Below are positions 51,338-59,600 of a DNA stretch of 64,000 nucleotides, piece after piece. The notes beneath the pieces were generated by a model. That model did not search any database. It worked only from the letters and a program-made list of their open reading frames with translations, and was not told the origin of the DNA. Source of the stretch: Lysobacter firmicutimachus (GTDB lineage: Bacteria; Pseudomonadota; Gammaproteobacteria; Xanthomonadales; Xanthomonadaceae). The position numbers and the translations under genes are program-made. Where the stretch lies: assembly GCF_037027445.1 (NCBI RefSeq), contig NZ_JBANDL010000002.1, forward strand, positions 1,736,001-1,800,000, given 5' to 3'. Each line of letters opens with the position of its first letter. The stretch's first letter is position 1.

Positions 51338-52504
51338 TTGGATGATTTTCATCATGGCGTTCGCGTCATCGAAGTGACGGGCGGTGCGCGCACCGTCCGC
51401 GCTGTCGCGACCGCTGTCATCGGCGTGGTCTGCACGTCTAGCGACGCCGACGCCGCCGCGTTCCCCATTGACCGGCCCGTGGTGCTGACCGACGTTCGCC
51501 GCGCGCTCGCGAAGACCGGCAAGACCGGCACGCTGCGTCCGACCTTGCAGGCCATCGCCGACCAATGCAACACGCCGACCGTGGTGGTACGCGTGCCGAC
51601 CGGCAACGACGACGCAGCCACGACCAGCGCGGTCATTGGCAGTGCCGAAGGCGCCAGCTTCACCGGCCTGTATGCGCTGCTGGCGGCGCAGGCGCAGCTC
51701 GGCGTGCGCCCGCGCATCCTGGGGGCGCCTGGCCTGGACACGCAGCCGGTCGCCGTCGCGCTCGGCGTGATCGCCAAGAAGCTGCGCGCAATGGCCTATG
51801 TGAGCGCTGCCGCCAGTGCGAAGAAAGAGGACGCCGTGCTGTACCGCAAGAATTTCTCGCAACGCGAATTGATGGTGATCTGGCCCGACTTCGTGTCTTG
51901 GGATACCGCGACGAACAGCACGCAAAACGCCTATGCGACGGCCCGCGCCTTGGGCCTGCGCGCTCTGATCGATCAAGAGCAGGGTTGGCACAAGTCGCTG
52001 TCTAACGTGCCGGTCGCGGGCGTTACCGGCCTATCGCGCGATGTGTTTTGGGACTTGCAAGACCCCAGCACGGACGCGGGTTATCTCAACGCGGGCGATG
52101 TGACGACGTTGGTCAATCACAACGGCTATCGCTTCTGGGGCTCGCGCACGTGCAGCGACGATCCGCAGTTCGCATTCGAGCCCTTCGTGCGCACGGCGCA
52201 CGTCATCGCCGACACGCTGGCGGAAATCGCAGCCCCGAACGTCGATAAGCCGCTGACGCCGATGCTCGTCCGCGACATGCTCGACGAAGGCAATGCGCGC
52301 TTTCGCTGGTGGAAAACCGCCGGCTATCTGCTGGGCGGCCAGTGCTGGTTCGACAACGAGCAGAACCCGGCCGACCGGCTGTTTAGCGGAAAGCTCGCGC
52401 TCGCGCACAACTACACGCCCGTGCCGCCCGCCGAGGACATCACGTTGCGCCAATCCATCACCGACGTGTATCTGGCCGACTTCGCCAGCCGTCTTGTTGC
52501 CTGA
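51338..52504 (+). CDS. FI: Contractile tail sheath protein FI
   Basis: 388 residues. TTG 51338 is chosen because TAGGAG lies 7 bases before it and the protein then begins DDFHHGVRVIEVTGGARTV, as in P2 FI (DYHHG). AVIGVVCTSSDADAAAFPIDRPVVLT, ILGAPGLDTQPVA, and a C-terminal WFDNEQNPADRLFSGKLALAHNYTPVPPAEDITLRQSITDVYL match the family. Forms the contracting outer tube. Confidence 0.96.
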   Translation: MDDFHHGVRVIEVTGGARTVRAVATAVIGVVCTSSDADAAAFPIDRPVVLTDVRRALAKTGKTGTLRPTLQAIADQCNTPTVVVRVPTGNDDAATTSAVIGSAEGASFTGLYALLAAQAQLGVRPRILGAPGLDTQPVAVALGVIAKKLRAMAYVSAAASAKKEDAVLYRKNFSQRELMVIWPDFVSWDTATNSTQNAYATARALGLRALIDQEQGWHKSLSNVPVAGVTGLSRDVFWDLQDPSTDAGYLNAGDVTTLVNHNGYRFWGSRTCSDDPQFAFEPFVRTAHVIADTLAEIAAPNVDKPLTPMLVRDMLDEGNARFRWWKTAGYLLGGQCWFDNEQNPADRLFSGKLALAHNYTPVPPAEDITLRQSITDVYLADFASRLVA

Positions 52505-52518
52505 GTTTCGGAGACCGC

Positions 52519-53031
52519 ATGGCGCTGCCTTCTGTACTGAAAAACTATCACCTGTTCCACAACGGCGTGAGCTTCCTGGGCTTGGCGACCGAGGTCGAAT
52601 TGCCGCCGCTCGCGCGCAACATGACCGCCTATCAAGCCGGCGGCATGTCCGGCCCGGTCGATATCGACAACGGGCCGGACGGTCCGATTGAATTCGGCTG
52701 GAAGTGCGGCGGTTTCGTCGTGGACGTGCTGCGCCAGTACGGCGCCGTTCGCCACGATGCCGTGCAACTGCGCTTCGCGGGCGCGTATCAGCGCGACGAC
52801 ACGGGCGAAGTGCTGGCCGTCGAGATCGTCGTGCGCGGTCGCCACAAGGAAATCGCGCTGGGTACGGCGAAGATCGGCGAGCAAACCGAATTCGCGGTCA
52901 AGACCACGTGCAGTTACTACCGCCTCACGGTCAACGGCGCGACCGAAATCGAGTGCGACCGCATGGCGATGATTGAAGTCGTCGGCGGTGTGGATCGCCT
53001 CGCGCAGCAGCGCGCCGCACTCGGCCTGTAA
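52519..53031 (+). CDS. FII: Tail tube protein FII
   Basis: 170 residues. ALPSVLKNYHLFHNGVSFLGLATEVELPPLARNMTAYQAGGMSGPVDIDNG is the characteristic FII start; FRHD-type segments and GEVLAVEIVVRGRHKEIALGTAKIGEQTEFAVKTTCSYYRLTVNG complete it. Starts 14 bases after the sheath stop; stoichiometric partner of FI. Confidence 0.96.
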   Translation: MALPSVLKNYHLFHNGVSFLGLATEVELPPLARNMTAYQAGGMSGPVDIDNGPDGPIEFGWKCGGFVVDVLRQYGAVRHDAVQLRFAGAYQRDDTGEVLAVEIVVRGRHKEIALGTAKIGEQTEFAVKTTCSYYRLTVNGATEIECDRMAMIEVVGGVDRLAQQRAALGL

Positions 53032-53082
53032 TCCGCGCCCGGCGCAAGGCCGGGCCGTCTTTCTCTGCAAGGAATTTTCCCC

Positions 53083-53421
53083 ATGCCCAAAGCTACCCCG
53101 GCGGACATTGCCGCCGTGTTACCCGATCCCGTGACCACCACGGCGGTCACCTTGGAAAAGCCAATTAAGCGCGGCGAATCCGAAATCGCGAGCGTAACCG
53201 TGCGCCGTCCGGTCTCCGGCGAACTGCGCGGCCTGTCCATGCTCGACCTGATGCGCTTGGAAATGGACGCGGTGCAGAAGGTGCTGCCGCGTATCACGAT
53301 GCCGACCCTGACCGCGTTTGAGGTGTCCCAACTGGACCCGGCCGACACCGCGCAGTTTGCAATGGCGATTGCAGATTTTTTTCTGACGAAGGCGCAGCGG
53401 GCGGCCTCCCTGACTGCGTAG
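53083..53421 (+). CDS. E: Tail assembly protein E
   Basis: 112 residues. VTLEKPIKRGESEIASVTVRRPVSGELRGLSMLDLMRLEMDAVQKVLPRITMPTLTAFEVSQLDPAD matches P2 gpE. Seven T at 53376-53382 near its end form a -1 frameshift site that gives the longer E+E' protein, as in P2. Both products act as chaperones around the tape measure during tail assembly. Confidence 0.94.
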   Translation: MPKATPADIAAVLPDPVTTTAVTLEKPIKRGESEIASVTVRRPVSGELRGLSMLDLMRLEMDAVQKVLPRITMPTLTAFEVSQLDPADTAQFAMAIADFFLTKAQRAASLTA

Positions 53422-53546
53422 AAAACGCGATGGCGGACATTGCCGCCGTCTTCGGCTGGTCCCCCGCCGTCATGGGGGACCTTCCCCTTAGTGAATTGGT
53501 CGCATGGCGTGAGCGCGCCCGTGTGCGGAGCGGTGTTGACGAATGA
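53083..53546 (+). CDS. Tail assembly fusion E+E' made by -1 frameshift
   Basis: Frame 0 is read to base 53382 (100 codons); after slipping back one base the ribosome reads 54 more codons from 53382 to the TGA at 53544-53546, about 154 residues in all. The E' part (SDEGAAGGLPDCVENAMADI, then AVFGWSPAVMGDLPLSELVAW, RERARVRSGVDE) matches P2 E', including LSEL.AW.ERAR. The tape measure gene starts in its last codons. Confidence 0.85.
53376..53382 (+). promoter_or_regulatory. Slippery heptamer T TTT TTT for programmed -1 frameshift
   Basis: In frame 0 the codons are GAT TTT TTT CTG, so the heptamer has perfect X XXY YYZ register. It sits at the same place as the P2 E/E' site. Confidence 0.88.
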
Positions 53547-56515
53547 GCGGCGGCGATCTGGCGTTAAAGGTGCGGCTCGATATGCTCGACCGCGCCACCA
53601 AGCCGATGCAGCAGGTCGCCGCCGCCGCGCAGGTCGCCGCCCGTGCGTTGCGCGAGACGCAAGACAAGCTCAAGGGGCTGGACCGCGCACAGCAGCAGAT
53701 TGCCGGGTTCCGCCGGCTCAAGAATGAGACCGACGCGAGCGGTCTTGCGCTCAAGGCCGCGCAACAGAAGCTAAACGCGATGCGCGGCGAGATGCAGCGC
53801 GTCGGCGTCGCCAGTGAACGAATGTCGCGCGACTACGCGAAGGCGGAACGCGCTACCGAGCGACTACGCACCGCGCACATTCGCAAGCTGCAAGCGCTCA
53901 AGGGTTCGCGCGAGGGGCTGGCCGCGTCCGGGATCGAGGTCAAGCGCCTGGGCGAGCATGAGCGGCGCCTAGCGCACGATGTGGCGCAGACCACGCAACG
54001 CATTTCCGCGCAGCGGGCCGAGTTGGGCCGTTTGGCGCAGCAGTCGCGGCAGGCCCAGGCCGCGCAACAGCGCATGGCGCGCGCACAGCAGCAGGCCGGC
54101 GCCCTGGCCGCCGCGGGCGCCGGGGTCGGCGCGGCCGGCGCCGCGCTGGCGGCCCCTGTCGTGTTCGCCGTGCGCGCGTATTCATCGTTTGAAGATGCGA
54201 TGACGGGCGTTGCGCGGCAGGTGGACGGCATGCGCGACAAGGTGGGCCGCCTGACGCCGCTGTATTACTCGATGGGCCGCGAACTGCAAAAGCTGTCCGA
54301 GGACTTGCCCGGAACCGCCGAAGAACTGGCGGCCATCGCTGAGGCGGCGGCGCGCATGGGCATCAAGGGCACGCCCGACATTCTGAAGTTCACCAAGACC
54401 GTTTCGGTCATGGCCGATGCGTTCAACTTGCCCACCGATGAAATCGGCGAAAGCATGGGCAAGCTGCGCAGCCTCTACAAAGTGCCGATTGGCAGCATCG
54501 AAGAATTGGGCGATGCGATCAACTACCTGGACGATAACGCGCAATCGCAGGGCCGCGACATCATCGACGTGATGCAGCGCCTGGGCGGCGTTGCCGACAA
54601 GCTCAATTACCGCCAAGCGGCGGCGCTGGGTAGCACGTTCCTTTCGCTGGGCAGTGCGCCCGAGGTCGCGGCGAGCGCTGCGAACGCCATGGTGCGCGAA
54701 TTGGCCGTGGCGACGATGCAGGGCAAGCGCTTTCAAAATGGATTGCGCGCCTTGAGTTTGGACGCGGGCGCCCTGCAACAAGGCATGGTGACAGACGCGC
54801 AGGGCACGATTAAACGCGTCCTCGCGGCAATCAAACAACTGCCGGCCAAGGATCAACTCACGGTTACGACGCAGCTTTTCGGCAAGGAATTCGGCGACGA
54901 CGCGTCCAAGCTCGCGAACAATCTAGAGGAATACGAGCGGCAAATTAAGCTGACCGAGGATGCACGGGCGCTGGGTTCGTCCCAGCGTGAGGCCGCCGCC
55001 CGCGCTAACAACCTGTCCGCGATCTGGGCGAATGCCAAGGATACCGGCCGCAATTTCGCCGCCGATGCCGGCGCGCTGTTGGCGCCGAACCTGCGCGAAT
55101 TGGGCGACCAGCTCAAGAGCATCACCCAGGCGGCCCGCGCCTGGATCGCGGCGAATCCTGCGATGGCCGCCGGCCTGGTCAAAGCCGCGGCGGCCGGCGC
55201 CATCCTGCTAACCGTGGTCGGCGGGCTCGCCCTGGTATTGGCCGGCATCCTGGGGCCGCTCGCCGTGATCCGTTACGGCTTGGTGAGCCTGGGGCCGGCG
55301 CTGACCCAGGCGCAGACCGCGCTAAGCGGCCTGGGCGCGCGCGTGTTGCCGGTGCTGATGAACGGCGCCCGCGCCTTGCTGCCGGTCCTGGGCGGCCTGT
55401 CCGCACCGGTTCTGGCGTTGCTCGCGGTGCTGGCGGCGGTCGCCCTGGCGATCTGGAAGTATTGGGCGCCGATCAAGGCGTTTTTCATCGGTCTGTGGGC
55501 CGGCTTCGTTGACGCGCTGCGACCGGTGCAAGCCGAACTGGCGCCGCTGGGCGCCGCCCTGGCCGACGCGCTATCGCCGTTGCGCCCGCTGTGGGACGCC
55601 GTGGCCGCCGCGCTGGCCGCCGTGTGGGGCTGGCTGCGGGATCTGTTTACGCCGTTCCAAGCCACCGCCGACCAGCTCGCGGGAGCGACCGAAAACGGCC
55701 GTGCGTTCGGCGCGGTGCTGGGTTCGGTAGTAGCCGGACAGGTGCGCGCCGTCATCGCCGTGGTGACGACGCTGGCCGGATGGTTCAAGACGCTGTTCGC
55801 CTATTCGCCGCTCGGCCTGATCGCGGCGAATTGGGATGCGCTGCGCGGCTATTTCGTCGGCCTGTGGGACGCCTTGAAAAACATCGTGCGCGGCGGCTGG
55901 AATGCGCTGGTCGGCGTGTTTACGGGCGACGGGGCGCGACTGCGCGATGGGCTGGCGATGCTGTGGAACGGCATCAATTCGGCGTTGCTGGGTTGGCCCG
56001 CGCGTTTCGTGCAGTTCGGCGCGGATATGGTGCAAGGACTGATTAACGGCGTACTGGGCCGCCTGGATGCGCTCAAGGCGACGGTGACCAACGTCGCCGG
56101 CAATGTCGCCGGATGGTTCGCTAAGCGTCTGGACATTCGCAGCCCGTCGCGCGTGTTCGCGCAGTTCGGCGACCACACGATGACCGGCCTTGCGGTCGGC
56201 CTGGATCGCAGCCAGTCGGCGCCACTGGACGTGCTGTCGCGCCTGACCGGCGGCATGCAACGGGCCGGCGCCGCGCTTGCAATCAGCGCCGCCGCGACGG
56301 CGCCGGCCGTGGCGATCGATCAACGGCCGCCATTGGCCGCGCGTTCGCCTGCCGCGCCGCCCACTGCGCCCGCCGCGCCCATCGTGATTCACATCCATGT
56401 GCGCGACACGGATAAGGGGCAGGAAATCGCCGCCGCCGTCCGCGTGGAACTGGAACGCATCGAGCGCGAGCGCGCCGCCCGCCAACGCTCGACTTACACC
56501 GATTACGACGACTGA
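53543..56515 (+). CDS. T: Tail tape measure protein T
   Basis: 990 residues; sets tail length. N-terminal coiled coils rich in Ala/Gln/Arg (LRETQDKLKGLDRAQQQIAGF...AQQRMARAQQQAGAL), then the conserved phage_tail_min-like core YSSFEDAMTGVARQVDG, AAARMGIKGTPDILKFTKTVSVMADAF, hydrophobic segments about 525-610 and 680-700 that could pass through membranes, and a C-terminal FGDHTMTGLAVGLDRSQ typical of tape measures. Its ATG overlaps the E' stop. Confidence 0.94.
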   Translation: MSGGDLALKVRLDMLDRATKPMQQVAAAAQVAARALRETQDKLKGLDRAQQQIAGFRRLKNETDASGLALKAAQQKLNAMRGEMQRVGVASERMSRDYAKAERATERLRTAHIRKLQALKGSREGLAASGIEVKRLGEHERRLAHDVAQTTQRISAQRAELGRLAQQSRQAQAAQQRMARAQQQAGALAAAGAGVGAAGAALAAPVVFAVRAYSSFEDAMTGVARQVDGMRDKVGRLTPLYYSMGRELQKLSEDLPGTAEELAAIAEAAARMGIKGTPDILKFTKTVSVMADAFNLPTDEIGESMGKLRSLYKVPIGSIEELGDAINYLDDNAQSQGRDIIDVMQRLGGVADKLNYRQAAALGSTFLSLGSAPEVAASAANAMVRELAVATMQGKRFQNGLRALSLDAGALQQGMVTDAQGTIKRVLAAIKQLPAKDQLTVTTQLFGKEFGDDASKLANNLEEYERQIKLTEDARALGSSQREAAARANNLSAIWANAKDTGRNFAADAGALLAPNLRELGDQLKSITQAARAWIAANPAMAAGLVKAAAAGAILLTVVGGLALVLAGILGPLAVIRYGLVSLGPALTQAQTALSGLGARVLPVLMNGARALLPVLGGLSAPVLALLAVLAAVALAIWKYWAPIKAFFIGLWAGFVDALRPVQAELAPLGAALADALSPLRPLWDAVAAALAAVWGWLRDLFTPFQATADQLAGATENGRAFGAVLGSVVAGQVRAVIAVVTTLAGWFKTLFAYSPLGLIAANWDALRGYFVGLWDALKNIVRGGWNALVGVFTGDGARLRDGLAMLWNGINSALLGWPARFVQFGADMVQGLINGVLGRLDALKATVTNVAGNVAGWFAKRLDIRSPSRVFAQFGDHTMTGLAVGLDRSQSAPLDVLSRLTGGMQRAGAALAISAAATAPAVAIDQRPPLAARSPAAPPTAPAAPIVIHIHVRDTDKGQEIAAAVRVELERIERERAARQRSTYTDYDD

Positions 56516-56526
56516 GTTTCCCCCGC

Positions 56527-56928
56527 ATGCTGATGGCCCTGGATACCTTCGTGTTCTCCCTTCCGACGCTGGCCTATGACCAGCTACAGCGCAGCACTTC
56601 ATGGCGCCATGTGGCCGCCGACCGCCTGGGCGCGCGACCGTCGCGCCAGTTCGTCGGCCCCGGCGATGACACGATTCGACTATCAGGCTTGATCGCGCCC
56701 GAACTGACCGGCACGCCGGCTTCGCTCGACGTGTTGCGCGCAATGGCGGACGACGGCAAGGCGTATGCGCTGGTGGAAGGAACCGGCGTGGTCTACGGCG
56801 CCTTCGTCGTTGGCGACATCAACGAGACGCGAACGCAGTTTTTCGCGGATGGCGCCGCGTGGCGCATCGAGTTCGATATGACCCTGGCCCGCGTTGACGA
56901 TTCCACCGACGCGGAGCGGCGCGCATGA
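56527..56928 (+). CDS. U: Tail protein U
   Basis: 133 residues. ALDTFVFSLPTLAYDQLQRSTSWRHVAADRLGARPSRQFVGPGDDTIRLSGLIAPELTG is the gpU signature, followed by LRAMADDGKAYALVEGTGVVYG. Tail terminator region component. The stop overlaps the start of D. Confidence 0.94.
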   Translation: MLMALDTFVFSLPTLAYDQLQRSTSWRHVAADRLGARPSRQFVGPGDDTIRLSGLIAPELTGTPASLDVLRAMADDGKAYALVEGTGVVYGAFVVGDINETRTQFFADGAAWRIEFDMTLARVDDSTDAERRA

Positions 56929-57914
56929 TCGCGCACGCGATCCCGGCATGGCGCGTGACGCTGGACGGCAAGGATTTGACGGACCGCATCCGCCCGCATT
57001 TGCTCGACCTGACGTTGACCGAGGCCCGCGACGGCGAGGCCGACCAGCTCGATTTGAGCGTGCTGGATCGCGGCGATGCGATGGCGCTGCCGCGCCGGGG
57101 CGTGGCGCTGTCGGTCGCGCTGGGCTGGCGCGGTGGCGGGTTGGTGGACAAGGGCACGTTTACCGTTGACGAAGTGGAGCATTCGGGGCCGCCCAGCGTC
57201 ATCGCGATCCGCGCCCGCAGCGCTGACCTGACCAAGCCCCTGCGCATTCGTCGTGAACGATCCTGGCACGGCGCGACGCTAGGCACGGTGTTGCGCGAGA
57301 TTGCTGGCGAACACGGCTTGCAGGCGCGTATCGCACCTGCGCTTGCCGGCGTCGCCGTCGCGCACCTGGACCAGACCGAAAGCGACGTGGCGTTGTTGGC
57401 GCGGCTCGGGAAGCGATACGACGCCGTAGCAACCGTGAAGGCGGGATGCCTGCTGTTCGCTCCGGTGGGTAGCGGGCGCACCACCAACGGCGTCGCGATT
57501 CCAGAGGCCGCCGTGCGTCGGCAGGACTGCGAACGCCATCGTTTCGCCTACGCCGACCGCGACCGTTACAGCGGCGTGCGCGCGTATTGGTCCGACCGCG
57601 AAGGGGCGAACCGCAAATCCGTCCTGGTCGGCGAAAGCGGTAATGCGAAGCGCTTGGGCGAGACGTTCCCAAACGAGACCCAGGCCCGCGAACACGCCCA
57701 AGCGGAATGGGCGCGCGTGCAGCGTGGCGCGGCGACGTTCGGCGTCACCCTGGCGATGGGTCGGCCCGAGTTGTACCCCGAGCAGCGCGTGCGCGTGCGC
57801 GGGTTCAAACCGGAAATCGACGGCATGCCGTGGCTGATCGCTAAGGCAACGCACACCATGAATCCGGGCGAAGGTTTGAAGACCAGCCTTGAACTAGAAG
57901 CGGGCACGGAATGA
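56925..57914 (+). CDS. D: Late control protein D (baseplate hub-like)
   Basis: 329 residues, ATGA overlap with U. AIPAWRVTLDGKDLTDRIRPHLLDLTLTEARDGEADQLDLSVLDRG, then GTFTVDEVEHSGPPSVIAIRARSADLT, WHGATLGTVLREIAGEHGL, LDQTESDVALLARLGKRYDAVA and the C-terminal RVRGFKPEIDGMPWLIAKATHTMN are hallmarks. Structurally like the gp27 hub beneath the V spike. Last gene of the V-to-D operon; a terminator follows. Confidence 0.95.
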   Translation: MIAHAIPAWRVTLDGKDLTDRIRPHLLDLTLTEARDGEADQLDLSVLDRGDAMALPRRGVALSVALGWRGGGLVDKGTFTVDEVEHSGPPSVIAIRARSADLTKPLRIRRERSWHGATLGTVLREIAGEHGLQARIAPALAGVAVAHLDQTESDVALLARLGKRYDAVATVKAGCLLFAPVGSGRTTNGVAIPEAAVRRQDCERHRFAYADRDRYSGVRAYWSDREGANRKSVLVGESGNAKRLGETFPNETQAREHAQAEWARVQRGAATFGVTLAMGRPELYPEQRVRVRGFKPEIDGMPWLIAKATHTMNPGEGLKTSLELEAGTE

Positions 57915-58482
57915 GTGCATCGCATCGGGGGATATTCCTACCCACCGCCGCGCCAATCGCCGAGTGACGAAGCGGCCAAGGCTGCGCGATACTACGCACG
58001 GACGCCTAGGCCACTTCGCGTTGCGATGGATCGCGACGAACCGACCGCATGGACCTCAAGCGCCGGCGTCCTCTTTCTTCCTTTGCCACGGCGACCCGCG
58101 CTCCAGAGCGCGGGCATTTTCGCGTGTGTCCGCGTCGCAATCGGTGGGGTAGGGTTTTTCCTACGCGATACCGCTGCAAGTTCTGACGCGACAGCGCGGC
58201 AGTCACGAACACAGGGGCGGTGCGATGCGTCGGTTTTTGCGCGACTTGGACACCCCGCATCGTCGTGGCGACGTAACAGGTTGATCGCGCGTCGAGCACT
58301 GGGCGCCGATGTGTTGAGGTCGGCGCGGCCGTTCGTCGCTTCGCATGCGGTCCACTCGGGGCAGCCCGTAAGCGCGGCGTGTCCTGCAAAGCCACGCAAC
58401 GCATTCGGCAAATGCACGCGCATGGTGAGTGACCCGATATGCACATCACCATCAACGTACTGTCCAACCGTGACCGCGTGCG
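57915..58482. other. Gene-poor spacer between late operon and immunity region
   Basis: About 570 bases. Contains the terminator at 58094. The remaining open frames on both strands have poor composition, no family resemblance and no ribosome-binding sites, so no gene is called. Confidence 0.45.
58094..58121 (+). terminator. Terminator after the tail operon
   Basis: CCCGCGCT (58095-58102), loop CCAG, AGCGCGGG (58107-58114), then CATTTT. Confidence 0.8.
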
Positions 58483-58938
58483 TCAGTCGGTCTTCCCCTT
58501 TTTTTTGCGTCCACCGCCGCCCACGTTGATCGTTTGCGATCCGGTTATTGGGCCATGGCTGACCTGCCCGATTTTGATGTTTCCGCTGGATGCATTGAAG
58601 GTCGATCCAGTCGCGGGCGCTTGAGCCGCAATGCCGAGTACCGCCAATGCGGCTTTACGTAGTTCAAGCGAAGAACCGCGATACCGCGCCAACAATTCCG
58701 CTTCGTCATCGGCAATGGTGGAAGCGACGCGCTCGCCCGTGATGATGTAGGTGACATCAAAGCCCGCCGCTGCCAATTGCTTCATGTACGCAAGATTGGG
58801 CATCGACTCGCCCATCTCGTATGCCGCCTGAGTGCGCAGGCTCACGTGGCCCAGCGCGGCAGTCTCTTTTTGACTGGCGCTTTGCCGCTGCCTTTCTTCC
58901 GCAATCCGTGCGCCGATTGTGCTTATGTCATTGTGCAT
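58483..58938 (-). CDS. XRE-family phage repressor (C-type)
   Basis: 151 residues from ATG 58938; ATG 58962 is in frame but would place the start on the palindromic operator, and AGGA lies before 58938. The N-terminal helix-turn-helix is ISTIGARIAEERQRQSASQKETAALGHVSLRTQAAYEMGESMPNLAYMKQLAAAGFDVTYIITGE, a standard XRE domain. The C-terminal part is helical then Gly/Ser-rich with a basic tail (GGGGRKKKGKTD). No peptidase residues are seen, so it is unlikely to be cleaved by RecA. Divergent from the Cro-like gene. Confidence 0.88.
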   Translation of the reverse strand: MHNDISTIGARIAEERQRQSASQKETAALGHVSLRTQAAYEMGESMPNLAYMKQLAAAGFDVTYIITGERVASTIADDEAELLARYRGSSLELRKAALAVLGIAAQAPATGSTFNASSGNIKIGQVSHGPITGSQTINVGGGGRKKKGKTD

Positions 58939-58962
58939 AAAACTGCATCTTCCTGTTGACAT

Positions 58963-58978
58963 GTGCGAAATTTCGCAC
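58963..58978. promoter_or_regulatory. Operator palindrome in the lysis-lysogeny switch
   Basis: GTGCGAAA-TTTCGCAC, a perfect 16-bp palindrome 25 bases upstream of the repressor ATG and 45 bases before the Cro-like ATG. CGAAC repeats at 58991 and 59000 on the right could be further half sites. Confidence 0.75.
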
Positions 58979-59022
58979 GATTATAGATTCCGAACTGTAC
59001 GAACCTATCCGCATCCATCGCA

Positions 59023-59241
59023 ATGTCAAATCAGTCACGCATTCGCACCAAGAAACAGGCCAAAGCGGACCTGCGCCGTCGCGGCGTCAGCGTTGCTCAG
59101 TTCGCTAGGGCGCACGGTCTCGCGGTCGGCACGGTCTATCACGTACTGAGCGGCGTTAGCCCCGCCCTGCGCGGCGAGGCCCATAAGGCGGCGGTGCTGC
59201 TGGGCATCAAAAACGGAGTGATCGAGCAGGGGGGCGAGTGA
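59023..59241 (+). CDS. Cro/Cox-position DNA-binding protein (BcepMu gp16-like)
   Basis: 72 residues. SRIRTKKQAKADLRRRGVSVAQFARAHGLAVGTVYHVLSGVSPALRGEAHKAAVLLGIK contains a clear helix-turn-helix and matches the small phage-associated DNA-binding family typified by BcepMu gp16. Divergent from the repressor across the palindrome, it is the first gene of the early lytic transcript and probably plays the Cro/Cox role. Stop overlaps the ogr start. Confidence 0.85.
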   Translation: MSNQSRIRTKKQAKADLRRRGVSVAQFARAHGLAVGTVYHVLSGVSPALRGEAHKAAVLLGIKNGVIEQGGE

Positions 59242-59519
59242 GCCGCATCCTGACCATGCTGTGCGGACACTGCCGCTGTGTCGGCAATGTTCGGTCGAGT
59301 AAGGAAATGACGCCGCTGTTTCGTGAGGTCACTTTGCGCTGCACCAACGATATGTGCGGGCATGTGTGGGTGGCCGATCTGATCGCGGTTCGCACCGTTT
59401 CCCCCTCTGCCTGTCCCGATCCTGAAATCGCTTTGCCGTTTGCGCGAAGCGTGATGATCCGAAACCTAGGGTTGCAATTGGAACTGGCGTTCCGCGACGC
59501 CGCCAACGATCCCGGATAG
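59238..59519 (+). CDS. ogr: Ogr/Delta-type zinc-finger late gene activator
   Basis: 93 residues from GTG 59238. MLCGHCRCVGNVRSS and TLRCTNDMCGHVW place cysteines at 9, 12, 35 and 40, the Ogr/Delta zinc finger with the CGHxW ending. P2 Ogr activates late promoters by binding a TGT...ACA dyad and contacting RNA polymerase alpha. The GTGTAA-N5-TTACAC sites at 36531, 46357 and 50331 are its likely targets. It overlaps the Cro-like gene, whereas in P2 ogr lies after D, so late activation is tied directly to the early transcript here. Confidence 0.9.
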   Translation: MSRILTMLCGHCRCVGNVRSSKEMTPLFREVTLRCTNDMCGHVWVADLIAVRTVSPSACPDPEIALPFARSVMIRNLGLQLELAFRDAANDPG

Positions 59520-59600
59520 TTCGCTCCCGGTTCCTCTCCCAATCCCGACTTCTGTTCGCACGGCCCCACGGCCGGGCCCGGTCCCTTATTGCCTGAAGAA

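Noticed and set aside
57915..58529. Open frames on both strands between D and the repressor
   Set aside because: No ribosome-binding site, odd composition, they run across a terminator, and no family is recognised.
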